A DNA stretch of 62,015 nt from Bacillota bacterium (GTDB lineage: Bacteria > Bacillota > Sulfobacillia > DUSP01 > JBFMCS01), in assembly GCA_040754315.1 (NCBI GenBank), contig JBFMCS010000044.1, positions 1-62,015 of the forward strand, in the 5' to 3' direction. The position numbers and the translations under genes are program-made. The notes beneath the pieces were generated by a model, which had not been told where the DNA came from, made no database searches, and worked only from the letters and a program-made list of their open reading frames with translations. Shown piece after piece: positions 18,230-27,684 of the stretch (position 1 is its first letter; each line of letters opens with the position of its first letter).

Positions 18230-19270
18230 ATGAAAGCTGTGGTGAAGTCAGCACCTACTCCAGGTCATCTGGCGTGTATCGAGATGCCAATGCCCATTGT
18301 CAAGGAGAAAGATGTCTTGATCCGTGTAAAGGCCGCGGGTATCTGTGGAACAGACCTATCCCTCTGGGATTGGAAGGAAGCGGTGGCAAGAACCTACAGC
18401 ATCTCTAGTTTCCCAAAGGTTCTTGGGCACGAGTTTTCCGGCATAGTGGAAGAATGCGGCCCCGGGGTCGATGGCTTACGCCCCGGTGACAGGGTGGTGG
18501 TAAACCCTGTAATGTACTGTGGCAAGTGTAGCTACTGTGCGGCCGGTGCCGTGGCGGTCTGCGAAAACAGGCCTATGCTGGGCGCGGAGCTTGATGGTGG
18601 GTTCGCAGAGTTTGTGTCAGTGAGGGCGTCAAGCGTTATCCCGATTCCTGAGTCGATTTCCTATGAATCTGCTGCAGTCATAGAACCTCTTTGTGTTGCG
18701 ATCCAGGCTGTGGAGAAGGTTCCGCCCGCTTTTGGGGATGTGGCCGTAGTGGTAGGCGCAGGTCCTATAGGGCTGCTGATCGCTCTGGTGCTTAGTACTA
18801 GCTACACCAGCAAGGTGCTGGTTACGGGGCTCAAATCAGATGCTGAAAGGCTGGGTGTGGCTAGACAGATGGGTGCCATCCCAGTCAACTTGGATGAGGA
18901 AGACCCCCTCGAGCTGGTGAGGAATATGACAGGGGGTGCCGGAGCTGATGTTGTGTATGAGGCGGCGGGACATCCCGTAGCGATACTTCAGGCCATCGAG
19001 ATGGTGAGGCCCCGAGGCTCAGTGTGCCTGGCTGGTCTTCCGGGTCTTCCCACGGAAATACCCACAGTCAAGGTTACCTTTCAGGAGAAGATGCTGGTTG
19101 GAACTAGGGCAACGGCAGTGGGCAATTGGGCCCAGGCAATCAGGATGATCTCAGCGGGGAGAATTGACCCCACTGTTGTGGTTAGCCACAGGTTTTCCCT
19201 AGCTGAGGCTGAGGGGGCTTTCCATATGGCTAAGAACCGCCAGGGCATTAAGGTACTACTCATTCCTTGA
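18230..19270 (+). CDS. Zinc-dependent dehydrogenase (threonine/sorbitol dehydrogenase-like MDR)
   Basis: This is a 346-residue medium-chain dehydrogenase. Zinc site residues appear in GICGTD, in GHEFSGIVEE and in the Glu of AAVIEPLCVA. Structural-zinc cysteines occur in CGKCSYC and VCENRP. The coenzyme motif is VVGAGPIGLL. The closest familiar relatives are L-threonine and polyol dehydrogenases, so oxidation of a secondary alcohol is likely. ATG 18230 lies four bases after the SDR stop, indicating coupled expression. It differs clearly from the dehydrogenase at 7561 and need not share its substrate. Confidence 0.85.
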   Translation: MKAVVKSAPTPGHLACIEMPMPIVKEKDVLIRVKAAGICGTDLSLWDWKEAVARTYSISSFPKVLGHEFSGIVEECGPGVDGLRPGDRVVVNPVMYCGKCSYCAAGAVAVCENRPMLGAELDGGFAEFVSVRASSVIPIPESISYESAAVIEPLCVAIQAVEKVPPAFGDVAVVVGAGPIGLLIALVLSTSYTSKVLVTGLKSDAERLGVARQMGAIPVNLDEEDPLELVRNMTGGAGADVVYEAAGHPVAILQAIEMVRPRGSVCLAGLPGLPTEIPTVKVTFQEKMLVGTRATAVGNWAQAIRMISAGRIDPTVVVSHRFSLAEAEGAFHMAKNRQGIKVLLIP

Positions 19271-19295
19271 AAAGCCCAATTAGGGGGTTGGGTTA

Positions 19296-19706
19296 ATGGC
19301 CGAGGTCTATCGCCTCAGGAATGAAGAAGTCTACGAGGCGCCGGAGTCGGAGTTGAGGAGGTTTGCCCGCTTTTTCGTGGATTCCTCCATTGCCCCGAAC
19401 GCGCGACTGGACGCCGGTGTATTTGACTATCCACCTGGCGCGGCCTGCCACGAGCATGTTCACGAACAGGCTGATGAAATATACTTCGTGCTTCAGGGCG
19501 AGCTGAGAAGTGTAGTTAACGGATTAGAGCACCGAATTGGACGAGGAGACTTGCTTTACATCCATGCGGGGGAAGTGCACGTTACCGACAACCCTACTGG
19601 GGAGTATACGTCCTTCTTTGCTGTCCATGTGCCATGTGTGGAGGATTACGATGAGTTCAGGAGGTCTTGGCCTAAGCGGCTGAACGTTCCGGAGGAGGCC
19701 TGGTAG
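19296..19706 (+). CDS. Single-domain cupin protein
   Basis: This is a 136-residue cupin with motif 1 CHEHVHEQADEIYFVLQGE and a second half containing IHAGEVHVTDNP. The predicted His/His/Glu/His metal site is complete. It may be a sugar-acid isomerase or a small binding protein; nothing in the sequence decides. It follows the zinc dehydrogenase and ends two bases before the TIM-barrel gene. The C-terminal tail (FRRSWPKRLNVP) is not part of the barrel. Confidence 0.75.
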   Translation: MAEVYRLRNEEVYEAPESELRRFARFFVDSSIAPNARLDAGVFDYPPGAACHEHVHEQADEIYFVLQGELRSVVNGLEHRIGRGDLLYIHAGEVHVTDNPTGEYTSFFAVHVPCVEDYDEFRRSWPKRLNVPEEAW

Positions 19707-19708
19707 CC

Positions 19709-20524
19709 ATGGATCTGAAACTAGGAGGATGCACCTATCCCTATCTATACAGGTTGTCCGTGGAGGAGGCCTGCCAGTCCCTGGCAAGACTAGGATTTCG
19801 CTACGTTGAGCTGATGTCCACTCCCCCACACATATGGGTAAGGGGGATGGACGGGGCCGCTAGGAACCGCCTGAAGAAGGTGATTGAAGACAACGGTATG
19901 GAAGTCGTAGCTATCAACCCCACCTTTCTCGACATCAACATGACGAGCCTGAACCCCGCCATGCGGGAGGAGGCCATCGTGCAGATGACGGAGACCCTGG
20001 ATCTTGTGGCGGACATCGGAGCAAAGATCGCCGTGATCATGATCGGCCGTCGCCATCCTCTCATCCCGGCTCCGATGGAATTGACATGGAGGAGCGCGAA
20101 GGAGGCCGTGCTCCGGTGCCTGGATGTGGCGGAGCGAAGGGGTGTTGTCTTCGGTCTGGAGATCACACCGGCACTCTTCATGAACACCTCCGAAGATATC
20201 GTCAAGATGACGGAGGAGATCAACAGCCCCAGCCTAAAGGTGGTATACGATGTGGCCAACGGGCTGATGTCTGAAGACCCGGCAGAGGGCCTCAGGAGGA
20301 TTGCTCCCTACCTCATTCATGTCCACCTATCGGATTCGACTCCGGACCGCTGGGGCCACTGGCCAGTAGGAGAGGGGAGTGTGGATTTCGCCGGTACCGC
20401 CAAGGTGCTCAGGGAGATCGGGTACGAGGGTGTGAGCATCCTGGAACTCACGGAGTGTGACGACCCTGATGTCAAGTACAGAGAGAGCGTGGAGAGGCTC
20501 CGAGAATACGGATGGTGCTTGTGA
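19709..20524 (+). CDS. TIM-barrel sugar phosphate isomerase/epimerase family protein
   Basis: The 271 residues belong to the xylose-isomerase-like AP-endonuclease-2 fold group (IolE, hydroxypyruvate isomerase, tagatose epimerase). Typical features: LGGCTYPY at strand 1, GFRYVELM, LEITPALFMNTSEDI, VVYDVANGLM, HVHLSDSTPDRWGHWPVGEG and SILELTECDDP. The His and acidic residues in these strands form the metal site. It probably isomerises or epimerises a keto-sugar or a small oxo-acid. The start abuts the cupin and the end overlaps the LarA-like gene, so this is one transcription unit. Confidence 0.82.
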   Translation: MDLKLGGCTYPYLYRLSVEEACQSLARLGFRYVELMSTPPHIWVRGMDGAARNRLKKVIEDNGMEVVAINPTFLDINMTSLNPAMREEAIVQMTETLDLVADIGAKIAVIMIGRRHPLIPAPMELTWRSAKEAVLRCLDVAERRGVVFGLEITPALFMNTSEDIVKMTEEINSPSLKVVYDVANGLMSEDPAEGLRRIAPYLIHVHLSDSTPDRWGHWPVGEGSVDFAGTAKVLREIGYEGVSILELTECDDPDVKYRESVERLREYGWCL

Positions 20525-21840
20525 TCACGCTCAGATTGCCCTACGGCAAGACGGAGGTATCCGCCAAGGTTTCCAGGCAGCACTCCGTTCACCTTTTGGA
20601 GGCCAAGGAGAGGAGGCCTTCCGACGGGGCGGCCGAAATCAGGAGAGCGTTGGAGAATCCTGTGGGGAGCCCTAGGCTAAGGGACCTCGCGAAGGGTGTA
20701 TCACGGGTAAGCATCGTGGTTAACGATATAACCCGGCCCACATCGACCAAGGCCATTCTAAAGGGGATCTGCCGCGAGCTATGGGGTGCCGGGGTGCCCC
20801 TGGATGGGGTCACCGCAATTGTGGCCACGGGCACTCATAGACCCGCAACCCCTGGCGAAATCGAAGACTCACTTGGCCCCGATCTCTCCCGGAGGCTGAA
20901 GGTTCTGAACCACCGGTGTTCCCACGACGACGAAGGCGAATACCTCGGCCATACCGCCCGTGGGGTTCCGGTAATCGTAAACAGGGCTCTCGTTAGATCG
21001 GAGCTCCGCATACTAACGGGCGTCATCCTTCCCCACCACTCCGCCGGGTACAGCGGCGGGAGAAAGAGCGTGCTCCCGGGGGTGAGTGGACTCGAGTCTA
21101 TAAGGGTTCACCACTCCCTAGGCATCAGACCGTTCTGGCCTAGCCCAGGGTACCTTCACGGGAATCCCTTTCACGAGGAAGCCGTGGAGGCCGCGAGGAT
21201 GTGTAGGAGTGACTTCATAGTTAACGTAGTACCTGCCACATATGGCGGCGTACACAAAGCCTTCAGCGGCCACCTGGAGGAGGCGCACATGGCTGGAGTC
21301 GCCGTGTGCGAGCCCCTGTGCCGTGTCACGTGCCCTGAGATGTCTGAGATAGTGGTGGTGAGCCCGGGAGGTTACCCGCGGGACCTCGACCTCTACCAGG
21401 GCGTAAAGGCACTCTGTACTGCAGAGATGGTGGTGAAGCCCGGAGGAACGGTCATTCTGGTCGCTGAGTGTGGTGAAGGTGGCGGCGATAGAACCTTCGC
21501 TTCCTGGATGAAGGAGTGTTCGAACCCTGCTGGCGTAATCGGGAGGTACCGGGAGGAAGGGTTCCGGCCCGGGGCTAACAAAGCATTCATGCTGGCCAGG
21601 GCCCTTACAAGATGCAGGGTCCTGGTGGTTACCCAGGCAGTTACAAGGGGTGAGCTGGAGACCTTGGGCCTAGGGCATGCGGACACCCTCCAGGAGGCCT
21701 TGAACATGGCCTTGGCGGATCACCCGGAGTGCCGTAGCCTCACGGTGATCCCCCGCACCAGCCACATCATTCCACAGTTTTCTAACGACGGTGAAGGAGC
21801 AGATCCAGAAAAGAAAGGAGGTGAGCCCCTGCTGGCCTAG
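20512..21840 (+). CDS. LarA-family nickel-pincer racemase/epimerase homologue
   Basis: LarA-type enzymes invert the configuration of 2-hydroxyacids by hydride transfer using a nickel-pincer nucleotide covalently held by a lysine. All key positions known from lactate racemase are present almost in register: D72 and R75 in NDITRPT, H109 in ATGTHRP, H175 and K185 in ILPHHSAGYSGGRKS, and H201 in RVHHSLG. The length (442) is normal. The substrate need not be lactate, since homologues act on malate, phenyllactate, gluconate and others. No larB, larC or larE cofactor genes are in the window. An alternative start is GTG 20521, overlapping the previous stop by four bases. Confidence 0.85.
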   Translation: MVLVITLRLPYGKTEVSAKVSRQHSVHLLEAKERRPSDGAAEIRRALENPVGSPRLRDLAKGVSRVSIVVNDITRPTSTKAILKGICRELWGAGVPLDGVTAIVATGTHRPATPGEIEDSLGPDLSRRLKVLNHRCSHDDEGEYLGHTARGVPVIVNRALVRSELRILTGVILPHHSAGYSGGRKSVLPGVSGLESIRVHHSLGIRPFWPSPGYLHGNPFHEEAVEAARMCRSDFIVNVVPATYGGVHKAFSGHLEEAHMAGVAVCEPLCRVTCPEMSEIVVVSPGGYPRDLDLYQGVKALCTAEMVVKPGGTVILVAECGEGGGDRTFASWMKECSNPAGVIGRYREEGFRPGANKAFMLARALTRCRVLVVTQAVTRGELETLGLGHADTLQEALNMALADHPECRSLTVIPRTSHIIPQFSNDGEGADPEKKGGEPLLA

Positions 21841-21857
21841 CTGGCAGTGGCGTATGG

Positions 21858-23711
21858 GTGCCAGGAGGATACGTTGGAAAGTTCGCCAGGATCGATCTGA
21901 CAAGAAGGAGAGTGGAGACCTTTTGCCCCGATGAGGAAATACTCCGGGGCTTCATAGGCGGGGGAGGACTGGGGGCCAGGATGCTCCAAGATGAGACCGG
22001 CCCAAAGACCAACCCCTTGGGACCAGATAATCCGTTGATGCTTTTCACGGGACCCCTGACAGGGACCAGGGCCATTACATCCAGCCGTTACGCTGTGGTG
22101 GCGAAGTCACCTCTCACGGGCATCGCTGGCGAGGCCGACTCAGGAGGGTACTGGGGAGCACTCCTGAAATTCGCGGGTTACGACGGGCTGATGATTACCG
22201 GCCAGGCCGAAAGCCCCGTCTATCTTTGGGTCCATGACGGTGAGGTCGAGATACGGGACGCGGGCCACCTCTGGGGGAAGGACACCTTTGAGGTGGACGA
22301 GATCATCCGGGGTGAGACACACAAGAAGGCCAGCGTTGCATCGATTGGGCAGGCAGGGGAGAATCTTGTTGCCTTTGCGTGTGTGATGAATGAGGGCAAG
22401 CACTCTCGCGCCGCTGGACGGACCGGCCTTGGGGCGGTGATGGGCTCCAAGAAACTAAAGGCCGTAGCCGTCCACGGCAAGGACTCACCGAAGGTAGCGG
22501 ATCCAAAGGCACTCGGAGATTCGGTGAAAGGGCTGGCTCCGGTCATCGTAGAGAAGATGAAACGCTACACGCTCCTGGGGACTCCAGGGGGTGTGGTCAG
22601 CAACGCCCTTATCTCGGACCTCCCTGTGAAGAACTGGACGATCGGGGATTGGGTGAAAGACGCTGAAGTCATTGGTGGCGAGAGGATGGCCAAGACGGTG
22701 CTGGTGGGGCGCTATTACTGCCGGGGCTGTGTCATAGGGTGTGGACGTACCGTTCGGGTAGACAGTGGCCCCTATAAGGGCGTGGACGGTGGAGGTCCTG
22801 AATACGAAACCCTAGCAGGGCTCGGTTCCTTGTGTCTTGTGAATGATCTCGAAGCGATATGCATGGCCAACGAGCTATGCAACCGCTACGGGATAGACAC
22901 CATCTCGGCAGGAGGGGTAATTGCCTTTGCCCTTGAAGCCTACGAGAAGGGCTTCCTGACAAAGGGTGATACGGGCGGCCAAGAGCTCCGATGGGGGGAT
23001 CCCTCTGTGGTCCTGGACCTTGTCCGGAAGATTGCCTTCCGGGAAGGGATCGGTGACCTTCTGGCCTGTGGCGTGAGAAAGGCTTCAGAGGAGCTGGGGA
23101 AGGGTACGGAAGGGTTCGCCATCCACGTGAAGGGACTCGAGCCAGCCTTCCACGACCCCAGGGCCATGTCGAGTCTAGCCGTGGGCTACGCCACACACAA
23201 CCGCGGGGCCTGCCACAGGGGCAACAGTCATGCCCTTGAACGCTATACTATCCCGGATATCGGCCATACCAGGGTGCTCGGTAGGATGGAATCCGGTGAA
23301 AAGGGCACCAAGACCGCTCTTCTACAGAACTACTCGGAACTCTTCAACTCCCTCAAGCTCTGCCAGTTCCTCTTTTCCTGTGTACCTGCTAGTTCCATAC
23401 TGGGGTGGGTGCGCGCCGTCACCGGATGGGACATGGAGATGGAAGAGTTCTTGCAGGCAGGAGAAAGGATCTTCAACCTGAAGCGCCTATACAACATGAG
23501 GCACGGGGTATCTAGGAAGGACGATACGATACCTCACAGGATCGCTACCCTCAGGTTTGCTGACGGTGGCTCCAAAGATTTCGTCCCGGATCTCGAGCCC
23601 ATGCTGGAAGAGTACTACAAGGCCAGGGGATGGGATGCTGATGGTGGCCCCACCAGGAGAAAACTTGCGGAATTGGGCCTTGAACATGATGCCCCTCCAA
23701 GAGGTGCTTGA
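21858..23711 (+). CDS. Aldehyde ferredoxin oxidoreductase (tungstopterin enzyme)
   Basis: This 617-residue AOR-family enzyme oxidises aldehydes to acids (or the reverse) with ferredoxin, using a W/Mo bis-pterin and a [4Fe-4S] cluster. Three cluster cysteines, C288, C291 and C295 (CRGCVIGC), fall at the same numbers as in Pyrococcus AOR; the fourth is probably C502 in LKLCQF. The N terminus MPGGYVGKFARIDLT is typical, as are the pterin-binding stretches GKHSRAAGRTGLGAVMGSKK and HNRGACHRGNS. GTG 21858 lacks a strong ribosome site, and an out-of-frame ATG lies just ahead. No moaD/thiS partner follows. Within the run it may oxidise an aldehyde made by its neighbours. Confidence 0.92.
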   Translation: MPGGYVGKFARIDLTRRRVETFCPDEEILRGFIGGGGLGARMLQDETGPKTNPLGPDNPLMLFTGPLTGTRAITSSRYAVVAKSPLTGIAGEADSGGYWGALLKFAGYDGLMITGQAESPVYLWVHDGEVEIRDAGHLWGKDTFEVDEIIRGETHKKASVASIGQAGENLVAFACVMNEGKHSRAAGRTGLGAVMGSKKLKAVAVHGKDSPKVADPKALGDSVKGLAPVIVEKMKRYTLLGTPGGVVSNALISDLPVKNWTIGDWVKDAEVIGGERMAKTVLVGRYYCRGCVIGCGRTVRVDSGPYKGVDGGGPEYETLAGLGSLCLVNDLEAICMANELCNRYGIDTISAGGVIAFALEAYEKGFLTKGDTGGQELRWGDPSVVLDLVRKIAFREGIGDLLACGVRKASEELGKGTEGFAIHVKGLEPAFHDPRAMSSLAVGYATHNRGACHRGNSHALERYTIPDIGHTRVLGRMESGEKGTKTALLQNYSELFNSLKLCQFLFSCVPASSILGWVRAVTGWDMEMEEFLQAGERIFNLKRLYNMRHGVSRKDDTIPHRIATLRFADGGSKDFVPDLEPMLEEYYKARGWDADGGPTRRKLAELGLEHDAPPRGA

Positions 23712-24024
23712 GAGAGGGTGCCTAGGCGATGGGACTAGGGGAAGAGATCGAGATCTCGGTGTGAGGTACTGGCCTGGGGCTCTTCTCACACCGGTTCAGC
23801 GAGCTCAGGGAGCAAGACCCAACAACGTCATGGTTACTCCTGAGTTCGGGCCTAGGACGATCTGGTCCCTGTCACTGCGGGGTGCCTTCCCCGAGGTCCC
23901 TTGGTCTTAGGGGAGGAGTGTGGGGCTTTGTTTTGGACCTACGGCCCGGCGCCATGCAGGGCATCAGCATTCAGAAGGGTGACAGGGCGAGGATGGATCC
24001 CGTCCTTGACAAGACGAGTGATAC
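23712..24024. other. Spacer without a recognisable gene, possibly decayed
   Basis: These 313 bases separate AOR from the MFS gene in an otherwise tightly packed run. No frame gives a protein I recognise. In one plus frame a stretch ending ISIQKGDRARMDPVLD faintly recalls the tail of the MoaD/ThiS proteins that often follow AOR genes, but this is too weak to call. No clear terminator or promoter was seen. Confidence 0.3.
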
Positions 24025-25263
24025 ATGGGGAGAAGGGAATGGAGCATTTCTGGTCGGAGCAATGCATCTGGGTGTACGCCGGGGGCCAAGGAGGGCGTTC
24101 CAACGGCAGCTGAGGGTGCCCAGCGGCACTATCTGATCCTCTGCACACTTCTGTTCTGGGTGTCGCTGTACTTGTACGTTCCGGTCCTGCCCTCTTTCAC
24201 CGAGAGGCTCGGGGGCACCCTGAGGACCGTAGGGGTGGTCATAAGCCTCTATGGTCTGACTCAGCTCATCCTCAGGATACCTCTAGGAATACTCTCGGAC
24301 CGGCTGGGGCGCAGGAAACCCTTCGTGGTGATGGGGTTCTGGATCTCAGCGCTGAGCGCCCTGGGAATGGGGCTCTCCCGCGGTACCGCCTCATTGGGTT
24401 TCTTCCGGGGTCTCTCGGGTGTGGCGGCTACCATGTGGGTGGCCTTCACCATACTCTACGCCTCTTTCTTTGGAGCGGATGGCTCAGCCAAGGCCATGGG
24501 CCAGCTGAGTTCTGGCATGTCAGTGGGTCAAATGCTAGCAACCTCTGCTGGGGGGTACCTTGCGCAGGAGTATGGGGTACGTTTTCCATTTCTGACTGCT
24601 GGATTTGTGGCATTAGCGGGAGGAGTGGCCATCCTCCTGGTAAGGGAGACACCTCTTCCTGTTGGGAGACCGCCCTTCTTAGTCCAGATAGGGAGGCTTA
24701 AGACCCCCACGCTGCTGGTGCCCTCGATTCTAGCGGCGCTTTGCCAATATGGCACATGGGTAACCGCCTTCGGGTTCACACCCATATGGGCAGACCGCCT
24801 GGGAGCTTCGGACGCCCAGCTGGGTCTTCTTTCCCTCCTGGCCCTTCTGCCACAGGCAGTGGCCGCACTTATCATCGGAAGTGGCAACCTGGGACGCTTG
24901 AAGCCATGGAGGGTGGTAACGGCAGGATTTGGTCTTAGCACCCTGGCCATAGGGATCTTACCTGTTACCGGAGACATGTTGAGCCTCTACCTAGTCCAAG
25001 CACTCGGTGGCTTCGGCAGGGGCATGGTTATGCCCTCCCTAATGGCCCTGGCTATACGGTCAGCTCGAGAAGAGGAACGGGCCAGCTGGATGGGCGTTTT
25101 CCAGGCGGTTTACGGTCTAGGCATGTTTCTTGGCCCCGCGCTCTCCGGCTTCTTGGGGGAATGGCTCCAGCTGAACGGTGTCTTCCTGATCACAGGGGTA
25201 CTCACCGCGTTGTCGGCTTGGGTCGCACATCGATACGGGAGAGGGTTGAATTATGAATCTTGA
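24025..25263 (+). CDS. Major facilitator superfamily transporter
   Basis: This is a secondary transporter of about 12 helices. The MFS signature between helices 2 and 3 is clear (GILSDRLGRRKPFVVMG), and a weaker copy occurs mid-protein. Hydrophobic segments begin near residue 36 (YLILCTLLFWVSLYLYV). The first 35 residues are polar and unlike the family, so the true start may lie later. An AAGGAGGG site at 24088 has no usable in-frame start codon behind it, so I keep ATG 24025. Direction and cargo are unknown. The gene overlaps the first DUF401 gene by 11 bases. Confidence 0.8.
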   Translation: MGRREWSISGRSNASGCTPGAKEGVPTAAEGAQRHYLILCTLLFWVSLYLYVPVLPSFTERLGGTLRTVGVVISLYGLTQLILRIPLGILSDRLGRRKPFVVMGFWISALSALGMGLSRGTASLGFFRGLSGVAATMWVAFTILYASFFGADGSAKAMGQLSSGMSVGQMLATSAGGYLAQEYGVRFPFLTAGFVALAGGVAILLVRETPLPVGRPPFLVQIGRLKTPTLLVPSILAALCQYGTWVTAFGFTPIWADRLGASDAQLGLLSLLALLPQAVAALIIGSGNLGRLKPWRVVTAGFGLSTLAIGILPVTGDMLSLYLVQALGGFGRGMVMPSLMALAIRSAREEERASWMGVFQAVYGLGMFLGPALSGFLGEWLQLNGVFLITGVLTALSAWVAHRYGRGLNYES

Positions 25264-26458
25264 ACTCCTTGGGCTCCTAGCTTCTTTTGTCTTGATAATA
25301 GGGCTCGGCGCCCGCCGGGTCCCCCTCCTCTTCGCCGTGCTGGCTGGATCCAGCCTCCTCGCGGCAACCTCTGGAAGGCCTTTTCTTGCCAATCTGGAAG
25401 TGGCGGCAGTCGCTCTCACTGACCCCACTACACTGGAACTGGCCCTAATAGTGGCTCTGGTGACACTCCTGGCCAGAATGATCAAGGACTTTGGGATCCT
25501 CGAGCCCTTCGTGGCATCCTTGGCCACGGTCCTGGGAAGCACAAGGCTAGCACTAACCGTGGTGCCAGCGATAATCGGGGCCATGCCTGTCCAGGGGGGA
25601 GCCATCATTTCTGCGCCCTTTGTGGGGTCCCTGGGGAGTAGTCTCTCCCCCGAGAGGCGCTCCGCCGTGAACTTGGTGTTCAGGCATGCCTGGTACCTGG
25701 TTTTCCCCTACATACCACCGCTGCTTCTGGCGTCCCGTCTAGCCGGGGTTCCCATACAGCACCTAATCATCTACACTCTCCCGGTCACCGCCGCAATCCT
25801 GGGCGTTGCTTACCTCACGCTCCTGGGGCGGGATGGGTTGCCTGTGCCGGAGTTCTGCCATGATAGGGTGAAAGAGATCAAGCGGCTCCTCAGACTCTCC
25901 TCTCCCATCCTCGTGAGCATCCTGCTCTTCTTGGTCCTGGGAATACCTCTTCCGCTTACGCTTCTTCTCGGCCTCGCAATTGCTTGGCACATTGGCCAGA
26001 AGCCTCCGGGTACTGGGATCGAGTGGTTGATGAGGGCACCAGACTATCGTATGGCCCTCACTATGATGGCCATAATGATTTACCGCCACCTGCTTGCGGC
26101 CACAGCGACACTCAGCGTGGCTTTCAGCGCACTGATGGAGGCAGGGGTGCCGTACATGGCTCTCTCAGTGGTAGTGCCCCTGGTAGTAGGCTTCTCCACT
26201 GGGGACATGACCGCGGCGGTGGGCATTAGTGTCGCGATTCTTGTTCCGCTTATGCCCGCCACCAGTGGAGCCCTGCCCTACGTGGCGCTTCTTTACGTTT
26301 TGAGTTTCAGCTTCTACTTCGTAAGCCCCGTGCACATGTGCCAGGTTTTCTCCAATAAATTCTTCGGGGCGAACCACTGGGCGGTCTTCTCCCAGTACTG
26401 GCCTGCTCTGGCTTCAGGACTTGGGATAGCCTTTATCATCTTCTTCCTTGTCGGGTAG
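25253..26458 (+). CDS. DUF401 family integral membrane protein, first copy
   Basis: The 401 residues are mostly hydrophobic (about 10-12 helices) and match the DUF401 family: VVPAIIGAMPVQGGAIISAP, RRSAVNLVFRHAWYLVFPY, and FSTGDMTAAVG-containing loops. DUF401 proteins resemble ion-transporter-superfamily carriers and are suspected to move small carboxylates, but no function is established. Two copies lie head to tail with almost no gap. They share the same landmarks (NLVFRH, CQVFSN), so a heterodimeric transporter is possible. ATG 25253 overlaps the MFS stop. Confidence 0.8.
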   Translation: MNLELLGLLASFVLIIGLGARRVPLLFAVLAGSSLLAATSGRPFLANLEVAAVALTDPTTLELALIVALVTLLARMIKDFGILEPFVASLATVLGSTRLALTVVPAIIGAMPVQGGAIISAPFVGSLGSSLSPERRSAVNLVFRHAWYLVFPYIPPLLLASRLAGVPIQHLIIYTLPVTAAILGVAYLTLLGRDGLPVPEFCHDRVKEIKRLLRLSSPILVSILLFLVLGIPLPLTLLLGLAIAWHIGQKPPGTGIEWLMRAPDYRMALTMMAIMIYRHLLAATATLSVAFSALMEAGVPYMALSVVVPLVVGFSTGDMTAAVGISVAILVPLMPATSGALPYVALLYVLSFSFYFVSPVHMCQVFSNKFFGANHWAVFSQYWPALASGLGIAFIIFFLVG

Positions 26459-27682
26459 GTGATTAGCGTGGAAGCGCTAGGCCTTGTCATGGTGGGCATA
26501 TCCTTCGCGACCATAATAGGGATGGTGCTCAAGGGAGTGCGTCTCAGCTCGTCGTTACTTGCAGGCGTCGCGGTTCTTCTGACTGGCACCTCAAACAGTC
26601 TCGGTGATGCCCTGAGCACAGCGACAACGGCCCTCGCCGATGCCACAACTTGGGATCTTGTCTTCACCGGTCTGGCAGTGACCATACTCGGGCGGGTCGT
26701 TAAGGAGTTCGGTCTCATAGACGAGATGGTAGTTGGTCTTGAAAGCGTCCTCAAAGGCAACAGGGCGGGCATTATGGGCATTACTATGCTCGTAGGCGCA
26801 ATGCCCGGTCACGCCGGAACCATGCTCACGGCCCCGCTGGCGGACTGCTACGGGGATCGCCTGGGCATGACACCCGTGGAGAAATCTGCGGCTAACCTAG
26901 TGTTTAGGCACATGGTGAGGATGCTCCTTCCGTATATTCCTCCCCTAGTACTTGCCTCAAGGCTCACAGGCCTCAGCATTAGTTCCCTTATCGCGCACAA
27001 CACGTTCCCAGTCATGGTTTCCCTAGCGGTGGGATGCCTTACCCTTCTGCCGCGAGGCGCGGGTGCACTTGGAGAGAGCGTTGCCCCTGGATCCTTTGGG
27101 CGCTTTCTCAAAGCGGCATCTCCCCTTTGGGTGGGCATAGGGCTCTTCATGGTGTTCAGGCTGAGCCTGCCTCTTTCACTCCTTGCGGGCGCCGGCGTTG
27201 CCCTCCTGGTGGGGCAAAGGCCACAGGACTTCCGCCTAGAAGCGGTTTGGCGGATGGTAGATTATCATATAGCCCTCACCATGATTTCCATCATGTTGTT
27301 CAAGTATGCCCTGTCTGGAACTCATCTTCTGGAGACGGCCCTGGAATGTCTTCTTGCAGCTGGCCTGCCCCAGGGGTTTCTCCTGGTTGCCGCTCCTGCG
27401 GTCTTGGGGTTCGTCACTGGTGATATGACCGCCACTGTAGGGATAGGGTTTCCCGTTCTCATGCCCCTGGTGCCGGCAGATTCCAAGGCTCTAGCCCACT
27501 GGGGTCTTGCCTACGTAACGGGTTCTGTTTTCTATTTCATGAGTCCTATTCACTTGTGCCAGGTGTTTTCCAACACCTATTTCAAGACGGACTTCCTTCC
27601 GGTGTTCGGAAAGTACGTCTGGAGCATCGTGGCTGCGCTAGCTGGGACGGTTCTCGTCTTCCTAGTTCTTACAAAAGGGTGA
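26459..27682 (+). CDS. DUF401 family integral membrane protein, second copy
   Basis: This is a 407-residue homologue of the preceding protein with the same landmarks: GAMPGHAGTMLTAPLADCYG, KSAANLVFRHMVRMLLPYIP, GFVTGDMTATVGIGFPVLMP and SPIHLCQVFSNTYF. The GTG start at 26459 directly follows the first copy's stop; GTG 26468 is an alternative. The divergence between the copies looks old, which argues for paired function rather than recent duplication. The cyclase-family gene begins three bases after its stop. Confidence 0.8.
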   Translation: MISVEALGLVMVGISFATIIGMVLKGVRLSSSLLAGVAVLLTGTSNSLGDALSTATTALADATTWDLVFTGLAVTILGRVVKEFGLIDEMVVGLESVLKGNRAGIMGITMLVGAMPGHAGTMLTAPLADCYGDRLGMTPVEKSAANLVFRHMVRMLLPYIPPLVLASRLTGLSISSLIAHNTFPVMVSLAVGCLTLLPRGAGALGESVAPGSFGRFLKAASPLWVGIGLFMVFRLSLPLSLLAGAGVALLVGQRPQDFRLEAVWRMVDYHIALTMISIMLFKYALSGTHLLETALECLLAAGLPQGFLLVAAPAVLGFVTGDMTATVGIGFPVLMPLVPADSKALAHWGLAYVTGSVFYFMSPIHLCQVFSNTYFKTDFLPVFGKYVWSIVAALAGTVLVFLVLTKG

Positions 27683-27684
27683 GA

